A stretch of 64,000 nucleotides of DNA, taken from assembly GCF_946187725.1 (NCBI RefSeq), contig NZ_CAMHSK010000008.1, positions 1 to 64,000 of the forward strand. The letters are read 5' to 3'. Of this stretch, positions 42,990 to 50,281 are shown piece after piece; the first letter of the stretch is position 1; every line of letters begins with the position of its first letter. The stretch is from an uncultured Treponema sp. Lineage in GTDB: Bacteria > Spirochaetota > Spirochaetia > Treponematales > Treponemataceae. A model generated the notes under the pieces. It made no database searches and had not been told where the DNA came from. It saw nothing but the letters and a program-made list of their open reading frames with translations. The position numbers were made by a program, and so were the translations under genes.

Positions 42990-44056
42990 AACTCATCGAA
43001 TATCTTTTCAGAAAGCTTATTCCTCTTTTCATCGGAGCACTTGTTTTTTTCGCCATTGTACTTATTCTCGTTGATTTGATGATGAATCTCTGGAATTTCA
43101 TCTCAAATGGTGTTTCCGGCCTCAAAGTCCTTCGAATCATGCTGCTTTATCTTCCGAAATGCCTGTGGTATGCCACGCCGATTGCGATTCTTTTTGCGGT
43201 TTCATACACTTTAAGTGACTTGTATGCGAACAATGAGCTGATTGCAATTTTTGCCTCAGGGGTTTCGCTCACACGCTTTACATTTCCGCTGCTTGTTTTT
43301 GCCTTTGGAATGAGTTTCGCGCTTTTTTTCTTCGATGACAAAATTGTCGTCCCCACCTATGCCAAAAAGACCGCCGAGCAGGAAGCCGTTTTGAACAAGG
43401 ACAAATCCCTGAACAATGACAAAATCGTTATCCTGAGCGAAAACGGTAAAATCTGCTACAAGGCTGAGTTTTACGATGACAGTACTAAACGACTCACTTC
43501 GGTTTTCATTATAATTCGGAACGAAGACAAGACACTTTCTTCTATAATAAGGGCTGATTCTGCTGCCTGGCACGACGGAAAATGGATTCTCACAGGTGGA
43601 ATTCAGTACACGCAAAAAGACGGAACAATTCACGCTGGTTATGTTACTCAGGACAATCTTGAGCGCTTGATTGAGCCTCCAGAAACATTCCAGAACAATG
43701 TAATCAGCGTCGAAACAGTAGATTCTGCCACAGCCAAGGTTTACATCGAGCACTTGCAGAAAGCGGGTTTGCCTTTCGCCGAGCCAATGAGTCTTTATTA
43801 CAAAAAATTCTCGTTCCCGTTCATTTTGTTCATAGTCGTATTCCTTTCCGTAGGTTTGAGCGGAAAAACACGAAAAAATGTCATGCTCATGAGCCTTGCC
43901 TCATGTATCAGCGCGGCCGTTTTGTTCTATGTCACGCAGATGATTACAATGCTGCTAGCAAAGTTCGGCGCAATTTCACCTTTTATGGGCGCATGGTTCC
44001 CGGTGTTCATGTTCGTTGTAATTGCGGCGGTGGTTTTGAGATATGCGAGAACTTAA
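42986..44056 (+). CDS. lptG: LptG/LptF-family permease, second subunit
   Basis: 356 residues, standard length. N-terminal helices (LIEYLFRKLIPLFIGALVFFAIVLIL core), the IAIFASGVSLTRF coupling helix, a periplasmic jellyroll (about 130-255) and three C-terminal helices. It overlaps lptF (ATGA) and would pair with it as the permease heterodimer, energised by an LptB ATPase not in this window. Many treponemes lack classic lipid A, so the cargo may be another glycolipid; this is inference. It converges on the Fic pseudogene with 29 nt between stops. Confidence 0.88.
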   Translation: MKLIEYLFRKLIPLFIGALVFFAIVLILVDLMMNLWNFISNGVSGLKVLRIMLLYLPKCLWYATPIAILFAVSYTLSDLYANNELIAIFASGVSLTRFTFPLLVFAFGMSFALFFFDDKIVVPTYAKKTAEQEAVLNKDKSLNNDKIVILSENGKICYKAEFYDDSTKRLTSVFIIIRNEDKTLSSIIRADSAAWHDGKWILTGGIQYTQKDGTIHAGYVTQDNLERLIEPPETFQNNVISVETVDSATAKVYIEHLQKAGLPFAEPMSLYYKKFSFPFILFIVVFLSVGLSGKTRKNVMLMSLASCISAAVLFYVTQMITMLLAKFGAISPFMGAWFPVFMFVVIAAVVLRYART

Positions 44057-44085
44057 AACTCACACACGCTGTAACTCGTGCTTCT

Positions 44086-44832
44086 TCAGCCGGCTTCTTC
44101 CTTTTTTAAGATTCCCCTTGAAGTGAGGGCCTTGATGTCACGGGTGGCGGTGTCCTGGGAGCACTTGCAGATTTTTGCCCATTTTGATGTAGTTAACTTT
44201 CCCTGCCAGCTACTATCCAGGACTCTTGAAAGCATGTTCTTTTGCCTTTCGTTCAGAACTGTGCGGCGGTGGGCTTCTTCCCAAAATCTTCTTATCGATT
44301 GCGTTCGCTCAATCTGGCAGAGGGAGCTTTCGATTGCTCGGGCCATGCAGCCCAAATACCAGTCGAGCCATTCTGTGATGTCGGTGCTTCCGCTTTGTGT
44401 CTTTTCGAGCATGGCGTAGTAGTCCTTTCGCTCGATTAAAAGCTGAGCACTCATGCTGAAAAGCCTGTCGTTTCCGTCCTGAGAAAGAATCATATCGGCG
44501 AGGATTCTTGAAAGCCTGCCGTTTCCGTCGTCAAAAGGGTGAATCGTTACGAAATAAAGATGTGAAATCGCGCTCTTTAGGGCAAGTTCTATCCCGGAAT
44601 CTTTTGCACTCCTGTTGAACCAGTGGAAAAATCTGTTCATTTCTGACTCCAGACTGCTGGCTGGCGGGGCTTCAAAATGAATCCTTTCTTTTCCCATGTT
44701 GCCCGAAATTACCCGCATTGGGCCGTATTCGTCACGCCTGTAAGAGCCTGTGGTAATCTTGAAGCCTGCAGAAAAGCCTTGCGGAAAAAGAAGTGAGTGC
44801 CATGAGCAGAGCCTTTCCTTTGTAAGCGGTTC
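44086..44832 (-). pseudogene. Fic-family AMP-transferase, 5' truncated
   Basis: The C-terminal part of a Fic protein is intact: core HPFDDGNGRLSR, with ATP-binding and a C-terminal winged-helix (WAKICKCSQDTATRDIKAL). Family similarity continues upstream of the first ATG (44718) through SWHSLLFPQG, FKITTGSYRRDEYGPM, but an in-frame TAG is met at 44835-44833 before any start, and the N-terminal DUF4172-like domain and inhibitory helix are missing. A product from ATG 44718 (210 residues) would keep the active site but lose the domain that normally restrains it. A pair of direct repeats marks the break. Most likely a decaying gene. Confidence 0.75.
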
Positions 44833-44889
44833 CTATTAGCAATAATATTCTCCGCAAAAAGTGCGGATATTAGTGATAATATTCTCCGC
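44833..44889. repeat. Two tandem palindromic repeats at the Fic truncation
   Basis: Two nearly identical copies begin at 44833 and 44867, reading TATTAG, then CAATAATATT or TGATAATATT, then CTCCGCA. On each, GCGGATATTA-type arms can pair. They lie exactly where similarity to the Fic gene stops. Confidence 0.6.
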
Positions 44890-44933
44890 ATAGTTTGTAC
44901 GGATGACTGCTTCGGCATGTTAGAACTTAGTAA

Positions 44934-44970
44934 AATAAAAAAAAGCGAGTACATAAATGTGCACCCGCTT
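44934..44970 (-). terminator. Intrinsic terminator of the truncated outer-membrane protein gene
   Basis: On the minus strand, AGCGGGTGCA pairs with TGTACTCGCT across a TTTA-type loop and is followed by eight T residues. It lies about 20 nt after the stop of the remnant at 44991. Confidence 0.75.
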
Positions 44971-44990
44971 TGAAAATGTATTCTAGCTTA

Positions 44991-45275
44991 CTAGAATGTA
45001 AAACTCATACCAGCTTTAGGCACGAACAGAAGACCGGAAATGTCAAGCGATTCAGATCTTTCATAAAGTTTATTACCAAGAGCTTCTGCTTTATCTTTAT
45101 AATCTGCACTACCAGTCGCATAGAAAAGTCCGACATCAGCAAATGCACCAAAATGTTTATTAAAACGGTAGGTAAACGCTACTTCTGGTCCGAAGTAAAA
45201 TTCGGTAATAGGATTGAGTTTCCTTTCCCGTTCCGCAAGAACTTTAGAACCGGTATATGATGTAGTAATGGGCGC
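44991..45275 (-). pseudogene. 3' fragment of an outer-membrane beta-barrel gene
   Basis: A 94-residue frame with no start codon. It reads as barrel strands: ITEFYFGPEVAFTYRF, NKHFGAFADVGLFYATG and a C-terminal LLFVPKAGMSFTF ending in phenylalanine, the classical barrel end signal. In-frame TAA at 45276-45278 sits at the edge of the GC-rich element E. Its own terminator is intact, so the gene was once whole and has lost its 5' part, probably by the event that brought in element E or the prophage. Confidence 0.7.
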
Positions 45276-45280
45276 TTATA

Positions 45281-45402
45281 AATCTCCGCAATGACGGGGT
45301 TTTAGGGGCTTGCCCCTTAGGCGAGAGGGTAGCGACCAAGACCGGAGCGAGCAACGCGAGTGAGGACTTGGGAGCGAGGGGGAGACTTCCCCTCTACGGT
45401 AA
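45281..45402. repeat. GC-rich intergenic element, copy E
   Basis: Contains GGGGCTTGCCCC, GAGAGGGTAGCGACC, ACCGGAGCGAGCAACGCGAG and GGAGCGAGGGGGAGACTTC, the last nearly identical to the end of copy A. It separates the barrel-gene remnant from the prophage integrase. The remaining sequence to 45540 is AT-rich and holds no gene. Confidence 0.6.
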
Positions 45403-45540
45403 TTTTAGCACATTTTACTTAATCTATGCAATATAACAAATTAGACAATTTTTAATTCTGTAGAAAAATCACTTTTTGCCGAAAAGAGAATAAAAAGGGA
45501 ATAGAATTTTTATTTTTTTTAGATTACGCTAGAGGTGGTT

Positions 45541-46782
45541 ATGAAAAAAGAAAGGCACTTGTTCAAAAGGACTGAAACAAAGAACGGCAGGAAAGAAACA
45601 CGGTGGTATTATTGGTTCTATGACGAGAACGGAAAGCAGGTCAAGAAGTCATGCGGTCAGCATGGAAAGCCTTGTTATCTGAAAAAAGAAGCCGAAGCCT
45701 ATTTAGCACTTCTGGAAGAACAGGACAGAAGGGAAGAAGAAGAGTACAAACTAGCCCGGCAAATCCGGCTCTATGATGTCGGCTCTACTTTGTATGACGA
45801 TGATTCGCTTTTTATGAAGCTGAAAGCGGCTCACGGAAAAGCATTGCAACCGCAAACGATAACACAGAAAAAACGGCTGATGAAAATTATTCTTGATGAA
45901 TTCGGCGAGAGAATCCCGGAAACAATCGAAGAAGGTGAGGTTGAGAATTTCTTGATTTCGCTTGAATATAAAAACTCTTACAAGAATACGATTCTAGGCG
46001 TTTTGCGTGATTTGTTCGGAGAGTGTAAAAGATTGCAGCTCGTAAAACATCGGCTTGATGTTGACGGCTTTATCAGAAGTGACAGGCAGAAAAAAGACAT
46101 TCTGACTATGGAGCAGCTTTCTTTATTGTTCCCGGACGATGTAGAAAAACTTACGGAAAATTGGAGCGTAAAGGGAACTGATAAATACATCGGTATTGAC
46201 GGAAAACCTCACGCTTACGGCTTTATGTTCGGTGTTATGTTTAGGCTTATGGCAAGTACAGGATTAAGACCGGGCGAAGCAAGGGCAATCTGCATAGACC
46301 AGATACAGGACAGCGGGCTTTTTATAAATCGCATGATTGACAGTTACGATGTCGAAAGACCTTATTTGAAAAAAGGAAGCATTGAAAACCCAAAACAAAG
46401 AACCGTTTTATTGCCGTCAAAAATGGCGGAATTGCTGAATGAGTATCTTGAAGTAAGACCACCGTGCAAACTGAATTACATTTTTTCAAAAAACGGAAGT
46501 TTTATTTCACAAGGTTTGATTGATTCAAGGTTTAAGAATTGCCTTGTGAAGCTGGGAATTTATGACGCTTCAAAGGTCATAACACCACACTCATTGAGAT
46601 TCACATACAACACTTACACGGTGAATTCTAACCTCATTCCGGCGGAAGTTTTGCGGAAAATGATAGGTCATAACTCGCAGATTATGACGGATTACTACAC
46701 AAGACCAGACCTTGAGGCACAGTTGCAGGGCTTGCAGCCGTACCAAAAAAATGTTGATGAAATCTGGAACAAAGTGAAATAA
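45541..46782 (+). CDS. Phage tyrosine recombinase (integrase)
   Basis: 413 residues. The N-terminal 65 residues form an arm-type DNA-binding domain (WYYWFYDENGKQVKKSC). A SAM-like core-binding domain follows (about 85-190). The catalytic domain has the first arginine in TGLRPGEARAI, the HSLR box (HxxR) near residue 360, the histidine in IGHNSQIM and the nucleophilic tyrosine in DYYTRPD (about 393). The start ATG 45541 has GAGG upstream; the GTG two codons earlier lies in that site. It integrates and, with a partner, excises the prophage. A terminator follows. Confidence 0.93.
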   Translation: MKKERHLFKRTETKNGRKETRWYYWFYDENGKQVKKSCGQHGKPCYLKKEAEAYLALLEEQDRREEEEYKLARQIRLYDVGSTLYDDDSLFMKLKAAHGKALQPQTITQKKRLMKIILDEFGERIPETIEEGEVENFLISLEYKNSYKNTILGVLRDLFGECKRLQLVKHRLDVDGFIRSDRQKKDILTMEQLSLLFPDDVEKLTENWSVKGTDKYIGIDGKPHAYGFMFGVMFRLMASTGLRPGEARAICIDQIQDSGLFINRMIDSYDVERPYLKKGSIENPKQRTVLLPSKMAELLNEYLEVRPPCKLNYIFSKNGSFISQGLIDSRFKNCLVKLGIYDASKVITPHSLRFTYNTYTVNSNLIPAEVLRKMIGHNSQIMTDYYTRPDLEAQLQGLQPYQKNVDEIWNKVK

Positions 46783-46830
46783 AGACCGCTGCTATTTTAC
46801 TTTTTGGCTTGAATGTAAAATAACGCTTGA

Positions 46831-46861
46831 AAGCTCTCTTTTTGGAAGAGGGCTTTTTTTA
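46831..46861 (+). terminator. Intrinsic terminator after the integrase
   Basis: AGCTCTC pairs with GAGGGCT across a short T/GAA loop, followed by seven T residues, about 48 nt after the stop. Confidence 0.75.
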
Positions 46862-46900
46862 TTGTCAAAAGCAATTATGATGTTTCTATAATGTAGTCAC

Positions 46901-47009
46901 GATTTCAGCAAGTAAAATCAAGATGTTACTAGATTTAATCAGCGGTCAGTCATTAGTTATTATTGATTTAATCAGCACTCTATCAATGGCTAGTCAAGAT
47001 TTATCATGA
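46901..47009. repeat. Iteron-like direct repeats between integrase and repressor
   Basis: GATTTAATCAGC occurs at 46932 and 46965. Related copies GATTTCAGC at 46901 and GATTTATCA at 46998 keep a 31-33 bp spacing. The rest of the 346-bp gap (46783-47128) holds a terminator, a TCATGA palindromic pair near 47003-47019 and an AGATAAGA-rich tract (about 47032-47090). No gene is seen. Confidence 0.55.
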
Positions 47010-47128
47010 CAAAATCATGATACTATCATGCAAGATAAGAATAGATTAGATAAGATTAGACTAGAAGAGATAAGAGAAGATGAGATAAATTTAAAATACT
47101 TACCGCCGTAATTTTTTTTTCGGCAAAA

Positions 47129-47767
47129 TCAGTCGATGTGTTTCAAGACATAGTGAACTCTTCCGACAATTCCTAAACACTGTGAATCCTGTGGTTCTTC
47201 TTTTGTTGGATAAAGTGGATTGTCTGACTTGATGATGAACTTCCCGGAATCTTTATAAACTCGTTTTACATAACCGTCACCGTCACGCATTATTGCGTAA
47301 AGCCCTTCGCCGCTATAACCGCATGAATCGCAAAGCACCAAGTCACCGCGCCTTAAAGTGGGTTCCATGCTGTCACCGTCAACATAAAGCAAAGCTAAGT
47401 TTTCGCCGAATTGTTTTAAGTATCGTGGCACTTCCATGTAGCCGATTACTTGCGGCTCTTCCTGTAGGTACTGACCGTACCCGGCTGAAAGTTTTTGATT
47501 AAGTACAGGCACAAAGAATTTATCTGTGTCGGAATTTCTGACAACTCGCCTTTCGTTTTCTTCCAGACCGTCAATCAAAAAATTAAAAGATACGCCAAAG
47601 ATTTCAGAGAGCTTTTTTAGTTCCGCAATGTTCGGCAGGCTGTTTCTCTGAATTTTGATTTCAAGATTACGCGCTCCATAGCCCAATTTTTCAGACAATT
47701 CTCTTTGAGTTATTCCGTTGCTTTTGCAGAGATTTTGTATTCTTTCCCAGAATGAAGTTATTTCCAT
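47129..47767 (-). CDS. Phage repressor with HTH and S24 (LexA-like) domain
   Basis: 212 residues. The first 65 form an XRE-type HTH (ITQRELSEKLGYGARNLEIKIQ). The C-terminal S24 peptidase domain has the cleavage-site context LSAGYGQ, the catalytic serine in VDGDSMEPTL and the lysine in GDGYVKRVY. So it should be a CI-like repressor that self-cleaves with RecA help in the SOS response. ATG 47767 is chosen because it begins just before the HTH; upstream in-frame starts would overlap the promoter. It faces the rightward early genes. Operator-like repeats lie directly upstream. Confidence 0.92.
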   Translation of the reverse strand: MEITSFWERIQNLCKSNGITQRELSEKLGYGARNLEIKIQRNSLPNIAELKKLSEIFGVSFNFLIDGLEENERRVVRNSDTDKFFVPVLNQKLSAGYGQYLQEEPQVIGYMEVPRYLKQFGENLALLYVDGDSMEPTLRRGDLVLCDSCGYSGEGLYAIMRDGDGYVKRVYKDSGKFIIKSDNPLYPTKEEPQDSQCLGIVGRVHYVLKHID

Positions 47768-47837
47768 GCTCAAATTTTCGGCAGAAAACATCAAAAAAAG
47801 CACTGTTTTTTAAGAAATGTTGTGAAAAAGCACAAAA

Positions 47838-47882
47838 AGGTGTAAAAACTTATTGACTTTAAAATCAAACAGGTGTAAAAAC
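47838..47882. promoter_or_regulatory. Operator-like repeats and rightward early promoter
   Basis: AGGTGTAAAAAC occurs at 47838-47849 and 47871-47882, exactly 33 bp apart. Between them, TTGACT (47853-47858) with TAAAAA (47876-47881) forms a weak rightward promoter whose -10 is covered by the second copy. Probable target of the S24 repressor. Confidence 0.5.
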
Positions 47883-47931
47883 AGAATCAAGACAACATCA
47901 AAATGATGTAACGACAGAGCCATTAACATTA

Positions 47932-48013
47932 CAGCGCGTTGTTAATTGCTTTGGCAATTTGGGGAAACCCGGAAAGCCTGTTGGTTTGCGCTGAAACTGA
48001 CAGGCTTTTTTTT
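47932..48013 (+). ncRNA. Structured leader with intrinsic terminator before the first early gene
   Basis: Visible elements: outer arms CAGCGC (47932-47937) and GCGCTG (47988-47993); hairpin AATTGC-TTTG-GCAATT (47944-47959); GGG-GAAA-CCC with a GNRA loop (47961-47970); terminator stem AAAGCCTGT (47973-47981)/ACAGGCTTT (48000-48008) plus T run to 48013. The outer stem and the terminator stem cross, so they are alternatives or a pseudoknot. It may attenuate or antiterminate the early transcript. No known RNA family is recognised. Confidence 0.5.
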
Positions 48014-48033
48014 GTTGCAGGGGGATTGAAGGT

Positions 48034-48246
48034 ATGACAGACGCTAGAAAAGATGCGGTGTTGGCACTGACCGAGCAGATTTTGCGTGAAGCTGATGACG
48101 AGTTTAAGGGCATGGCTATTCATAAGGTCGGGGATATGTACGACAGCGTAGATATTTTCAAAGGCGTGGGCAAGATAAATGTCCGTATTGCCGGAGATAG
48201 CCCTCTTGCAATCTTCAAGGATATAGCAAGGGCGATACCTTGTTAA
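48034..48246 (+). CDS. Small early phage protein, unknown
   Basis: 70 residues with GAAGG 5-8 nt before the ATG. The sequence is acidic at first (ILREADDEFKG) and has a strand-rich second half (INVRIAGDSPLAIFKDI). No cysteine motif, HTH or membrane segment is seen. It is the first frame of the rightward early transcript, between a structured leader and the tRNA-like element, a place where Cro-like or moron proteins are often encoded, but no such similarity is recognised. Confidence 0.5.
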   Translation: MTDARKDAVLALTEQILREADDEFKGMAIHKVGDMYDSVDIFKGVGKINVRIAGDSPLAIFKDIARAIPC

Positions 48247-48253
48247 AAATATG

Positions 48254-48350
48254 GCGCGTGTAAGCCGCTAACGGTTAAGCGGTGTATGTTCTTTTTTCAA
48301 AAGTTTTTCCGAAAGTAAATAACTTGCAGGTTCAAATCCTGTCACGCGCA
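48254..48350 (+). other. tRNA-like element lacking a recognisable anticodon arm
   Basis: The 97-nt element has a perfect 7-bp acceptor stem GCGCGTG/CACGCGC, a D-arm-like hairpin GCCGC-TAACGGTTAA-GCGGT, and a canonical T-arm GCAGG-TTCAAAT-CCTGT directly joined to the 3' acceptor strand and a discriminator A. The 42 nt between (48284-48325) do not form a normal 5-bp/7-nt anticodon arm. No CCA is encoded. It is either a degenerate phage tRNA or a tRNA mimic. tRNA calling programs may or may not score it. Confidence 0.5.
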
Positions 48351-48405
48351 AGAGGAGTTGGCGAAAGCAGGGGCGCAAAGAGTATGCAGAGGGTGTGAGT
48401 AGAGT

Positions 48406-48543
48406 ATGCAAAGGGTATGCGAAAAGAATAACAAAGGGGCTGTAGAGTTGCTCAAAGGCTACAGTGAGTATGTTATCCCGGACAAGCGAGGAAAAAATCT
48501 AATCCTTGCCACGCGCTCGCAGCGGAGTTTTCGGTGTAGGTAG
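48406..48543 (+). CDS. Possible 45-residue phage peptide
   Basis: A short frame (MQRVCEKNNKGAVELLKGY, then a SEYVIPDKRGKNLILATRS segment) with only a weak GAGGG-like site. It covers most of the otherwise gene-free stretch 48351-48619, which is rich in AGTATGCA repeats (48392, 48404, 48416 region). The protein-like composition favours a real gene, but this is uncertain. Confidence 0.35.
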   Translation: MQRVCEKNNKGAVELLKGYSEYVIPDKRGKNLILATRSQRSFRCR

Positions 48544-48619
48544 TGTTTTGTCTGTTCAAGAGATGTAGAGTGCCAGACCGCAGCAATGCGTTAATTGCAA
48601 AAAAAACAGGAGAAGAAGA

Positions 48620-49420
48620 ATGACCAACGAGAACATTTTAGAGAACTTGAAAAAACTGTATCAGTGCAAGACCGAATTCACGGTAACGCAGACAGGAAAG
48701 CAGAGCAAAAAAGTAAACGGATTTTATAAGCCGCTGACACATGAAATATTCTTGCATAACAAAAACTTCAAATCCGACAACGCCGTAATGTTCACGGCGA
48801 TTCATGAGCTTACGCACCATATCCAGAATGAAAACGGCGTAAAAGCTGCAAGAGCGCACAACAACGCTTTTTGGAGTACATTCTACAACCTTCTTGATGA
48901 AGCTGAAAGAATCGGCATTTATTCACGCGAACGAAGCGAAAGCGTAGCGGCAAAAACAAAAGAACTTACAGACATTCAAAAACAGATTATCGAATTGCAG
49001 AAAAAACAGGGAAAACTTCTTGCCGAACTTCACAGGGAATGTGAAGAGCAGGGCGACAGATACGAAGATGTACTTGAACATGATTTGCAGATTTCCAGAA
49101 ACAAGGCAAAAGAATTACAGAAACAGGCTTATTTGACTTCTGATGTTTCTGATGAAATGTCAAAGGCAATCAATTCAGCAAAAGACGCAATGATGAAAAA
49201 CGCTGCAATACAGGCGGCTGACAGCGGGGCAACCGTTGAGCAGGTAAAGGCGATTGCAAAAGACACGGCGAAAAAAACTAAGCCTGCAGACGATGGACTT
49301 GATTCACCTTCAAGCCTTATGCGCGAAAAGAAGCGTATTGAAAAAACAATCGAGCAGTTACAAGACAGACTTGTAAACATTGACGAACAGCTTATAAGCA
49401 TGGGGGTAGATGATGATTGA
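48620..49420 (+). CDS. Phage zinc-metallopeptidase-like protein with coiled coil
   Basis: 266 residues. An HExxH motif (HELTHHIQNENG, about residue 57) follows a strand-helix region (THEIFLHNKNF, AVMFTAIHEL), like short metallopeptidase domains of the IrrE/ImmA or SprT type. A third zinc ligand is not clear. From about 110 to 265 the protein is a charged coiled coil, ending in a second coiled segment (MREKKRIEKTIEQLQDRL). CAGGAG precedes the ATG. The next gene overlaps it by 11 nt. A role in repressor or antirepressor proteolysis is possible but speculative. Confidence 0.65.
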   Translation: MTNENILENLKKLYQCKTEFTVTQTGKQSKKVNGFYKPLTHEIFLHNKNFKSDNAVMFTAIHELTHHIQNENGVKAARAHNNAFWSTFYNLLDEAERIGIYSRERSESVAAKTKELTDIQKQIIELQKKQGKLLAELHRECEEQGDRYEDVLEHDLQISRNKAKELQKQAYLTSDVSDEMSKAINSAKDAMMKNAAIQAADSGATVEQVKAIAKDTAKKTKPADDGLDSPSSLMREKKRIEKTIEQLQDRLVNIDEQLISMGVDDD

Positions 49421-49646
49421 CGGTAACGAAATCAAGCTGAATACCACCCAGCAGAGAGTTTTTAATTACATCATGGATTTTGGGTCAATCACGACACTTG
49501 AAGCGTGTGTAGATTTGGGCGAAACAAGGCTTTCAGCCCGGATTTTCGAGCTGAAAAGCAAGGGCGTGAATATTTCAAGTGATTGGATTGAAGTCCAGAA
49601 CAGGTACAAGGAAAAACGCCATGTAAAGCGATATTACATCGGCTAA
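49410..49646 (+). CDS. Small helix-turn-helix phage protein
   Basis: 78 residues resembling the winged-HTH domain found in small phage proteins (TTQQRVFNYIMDFGSITTLEACVDLGETRLSARIFELKSKG). The closing strand RHVKRYYIG forms the wing. It overlaps the metallopeptidase-like gene by 11 nt and likely acts as a small DNA-binding regulator. The target is unknown. Confidence 0.75.
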   Translation: MMIDGNEIKLNTTQQRVFNYIMDFGSITTLEACVDLGETRLSARIFELKSKGVNISSDWIEVQNRYKEKRHVKRYYIG

Positions 49647-49665
49647 AAAATAAAGTGAGGTGACT

Positions 49666-50106
49666 ATGAAAAAGATTTTTATGATTCTGCTGATTCTTGC
49701 AACTTGCCTTATGGTTGGTTGTACAGGTAACGATTGGGCGGAAATGAATTATAACCGCGAAGCTCGTTCCGCAAGGTTTCAGTCGGAATATGCGACAACA
49801 GTAAACAAGCTGGAAATGAAAGAGGGCAACTTCAAGACTTACAGAAGAGTGATTTTCTACAATGTCCGGCTTGGTGAAACCGTCTTTGCCTGTGAGGGAT
49901 ATTGTCATGTGCAGGTCGATAATGACGGCGACATTGAGATTGTCGTTAAGACAGGTGATGAAGAATACTTGCGCCATTACTTAGGGCAGAAACAGGATAT
50001 TACATACTTTTCGGAACAGTTGAAACCTGTAAAACAAGACGAATACCGCTATCAAATTGTCTGGAATCCTAAATTGTGGTTTCCCGAATTCAAGGTAGCG
50101 CACTAA
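49666..50106 (+). CDS. Phage-encoded beta-sandwich lipoprotein
   Basis: 146 residues. The lipobox LMVGC (Cys19) predicts lipidation. The remainder is beta-rich: RRVIFYNVRLGETVFACEG, then IEIVVKTGDEEYLRHYLGQ, DITYFSEQL. This closely resembles the small phage family known as beta-sandwich lipoproteins. In lysogens, such envelope proteins can change phage sensitivity (superinfection exclusion), which is inference here. A site AAGTGAGGTG precedes the ATG 49666. Expression from the prophage early region would make it a lysogenic-conversion candidate. Confidence 0.75.
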   Translation: MKKIFMILLILATCLMVGCTGNDWAEMNYNREARSARFQSEYATTVNKLEMKEGNFKTYRRVIFYNVRLGETVFACEGYCHVQVDNDGDIEIVVKTGDEEYLRHYLGQKQDITYFSEQLKPVKQDEYRYQIVWNPKLWFPEFKVAH

Positions 50107-50137
50107 ATAACTATCGGGCAAAAAGTGAGGTGGGAAA

Positions 50138-50281
50138 ATGGGAAGGAGAATCTATGTAGAACAGTACACACCGAAGATGTACACAATGCACAAAAACGGC
50201 GTACAGACTAGGCGCATTAGCTTTATCCGTTACCTGTTTTTGAAGCTTTGCGGTAGCAAGGATATTAAAGTCCTTCGCTAA
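50138..50281 (+). CDS. 47-residue basic phage peptide
   Basis: A short frame with an excellent site (AAGTGAGGTGGG) and ATG 50138. The peptide (MGRRIYVEQYTPKMY, later SFIRYLFLKLCGSKD) is basic with one hydrophobic segment. It follows the lipoprotein gene by 31 nt and its stop overlaps the convergent repressor's stop by 4 nt. No family is recognised. Confidence 0.55.
   Translation: MGRRIYVEQYTPKMYTMHKNGVQTRRISFIRYLFLKLCGSKDIKVLR

Noticed and set aside
45281-45402. Phage attachment core in element E
   Set aside because: The element is one of a dispersed family and the right prophage junction is not in the window, so no duplication can be shown.
47032-47090. AGATAAGA tract as a DnaA-box or origin region
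   Set aside because: No DnaA-box consensus or other origin motif accompanies it; low complexity alone is not enough.
48254-48350. tRNA-Sec or a tRNA interrupted by a group I intron
   Set aside because: TCA occurs in the T-rich middle, but the flanking bases do not pair into an anticodon stem, and the 42-nt middle is far too short for an intron with the expected conserved core.
48503-48518. A second tRNA 3' half ending in CACGCGC
   Set aside because: The T-loop is replaced by an A-rich 12-nt stretch, and the segment is better explained as part of the 45-residue frame at 48406.
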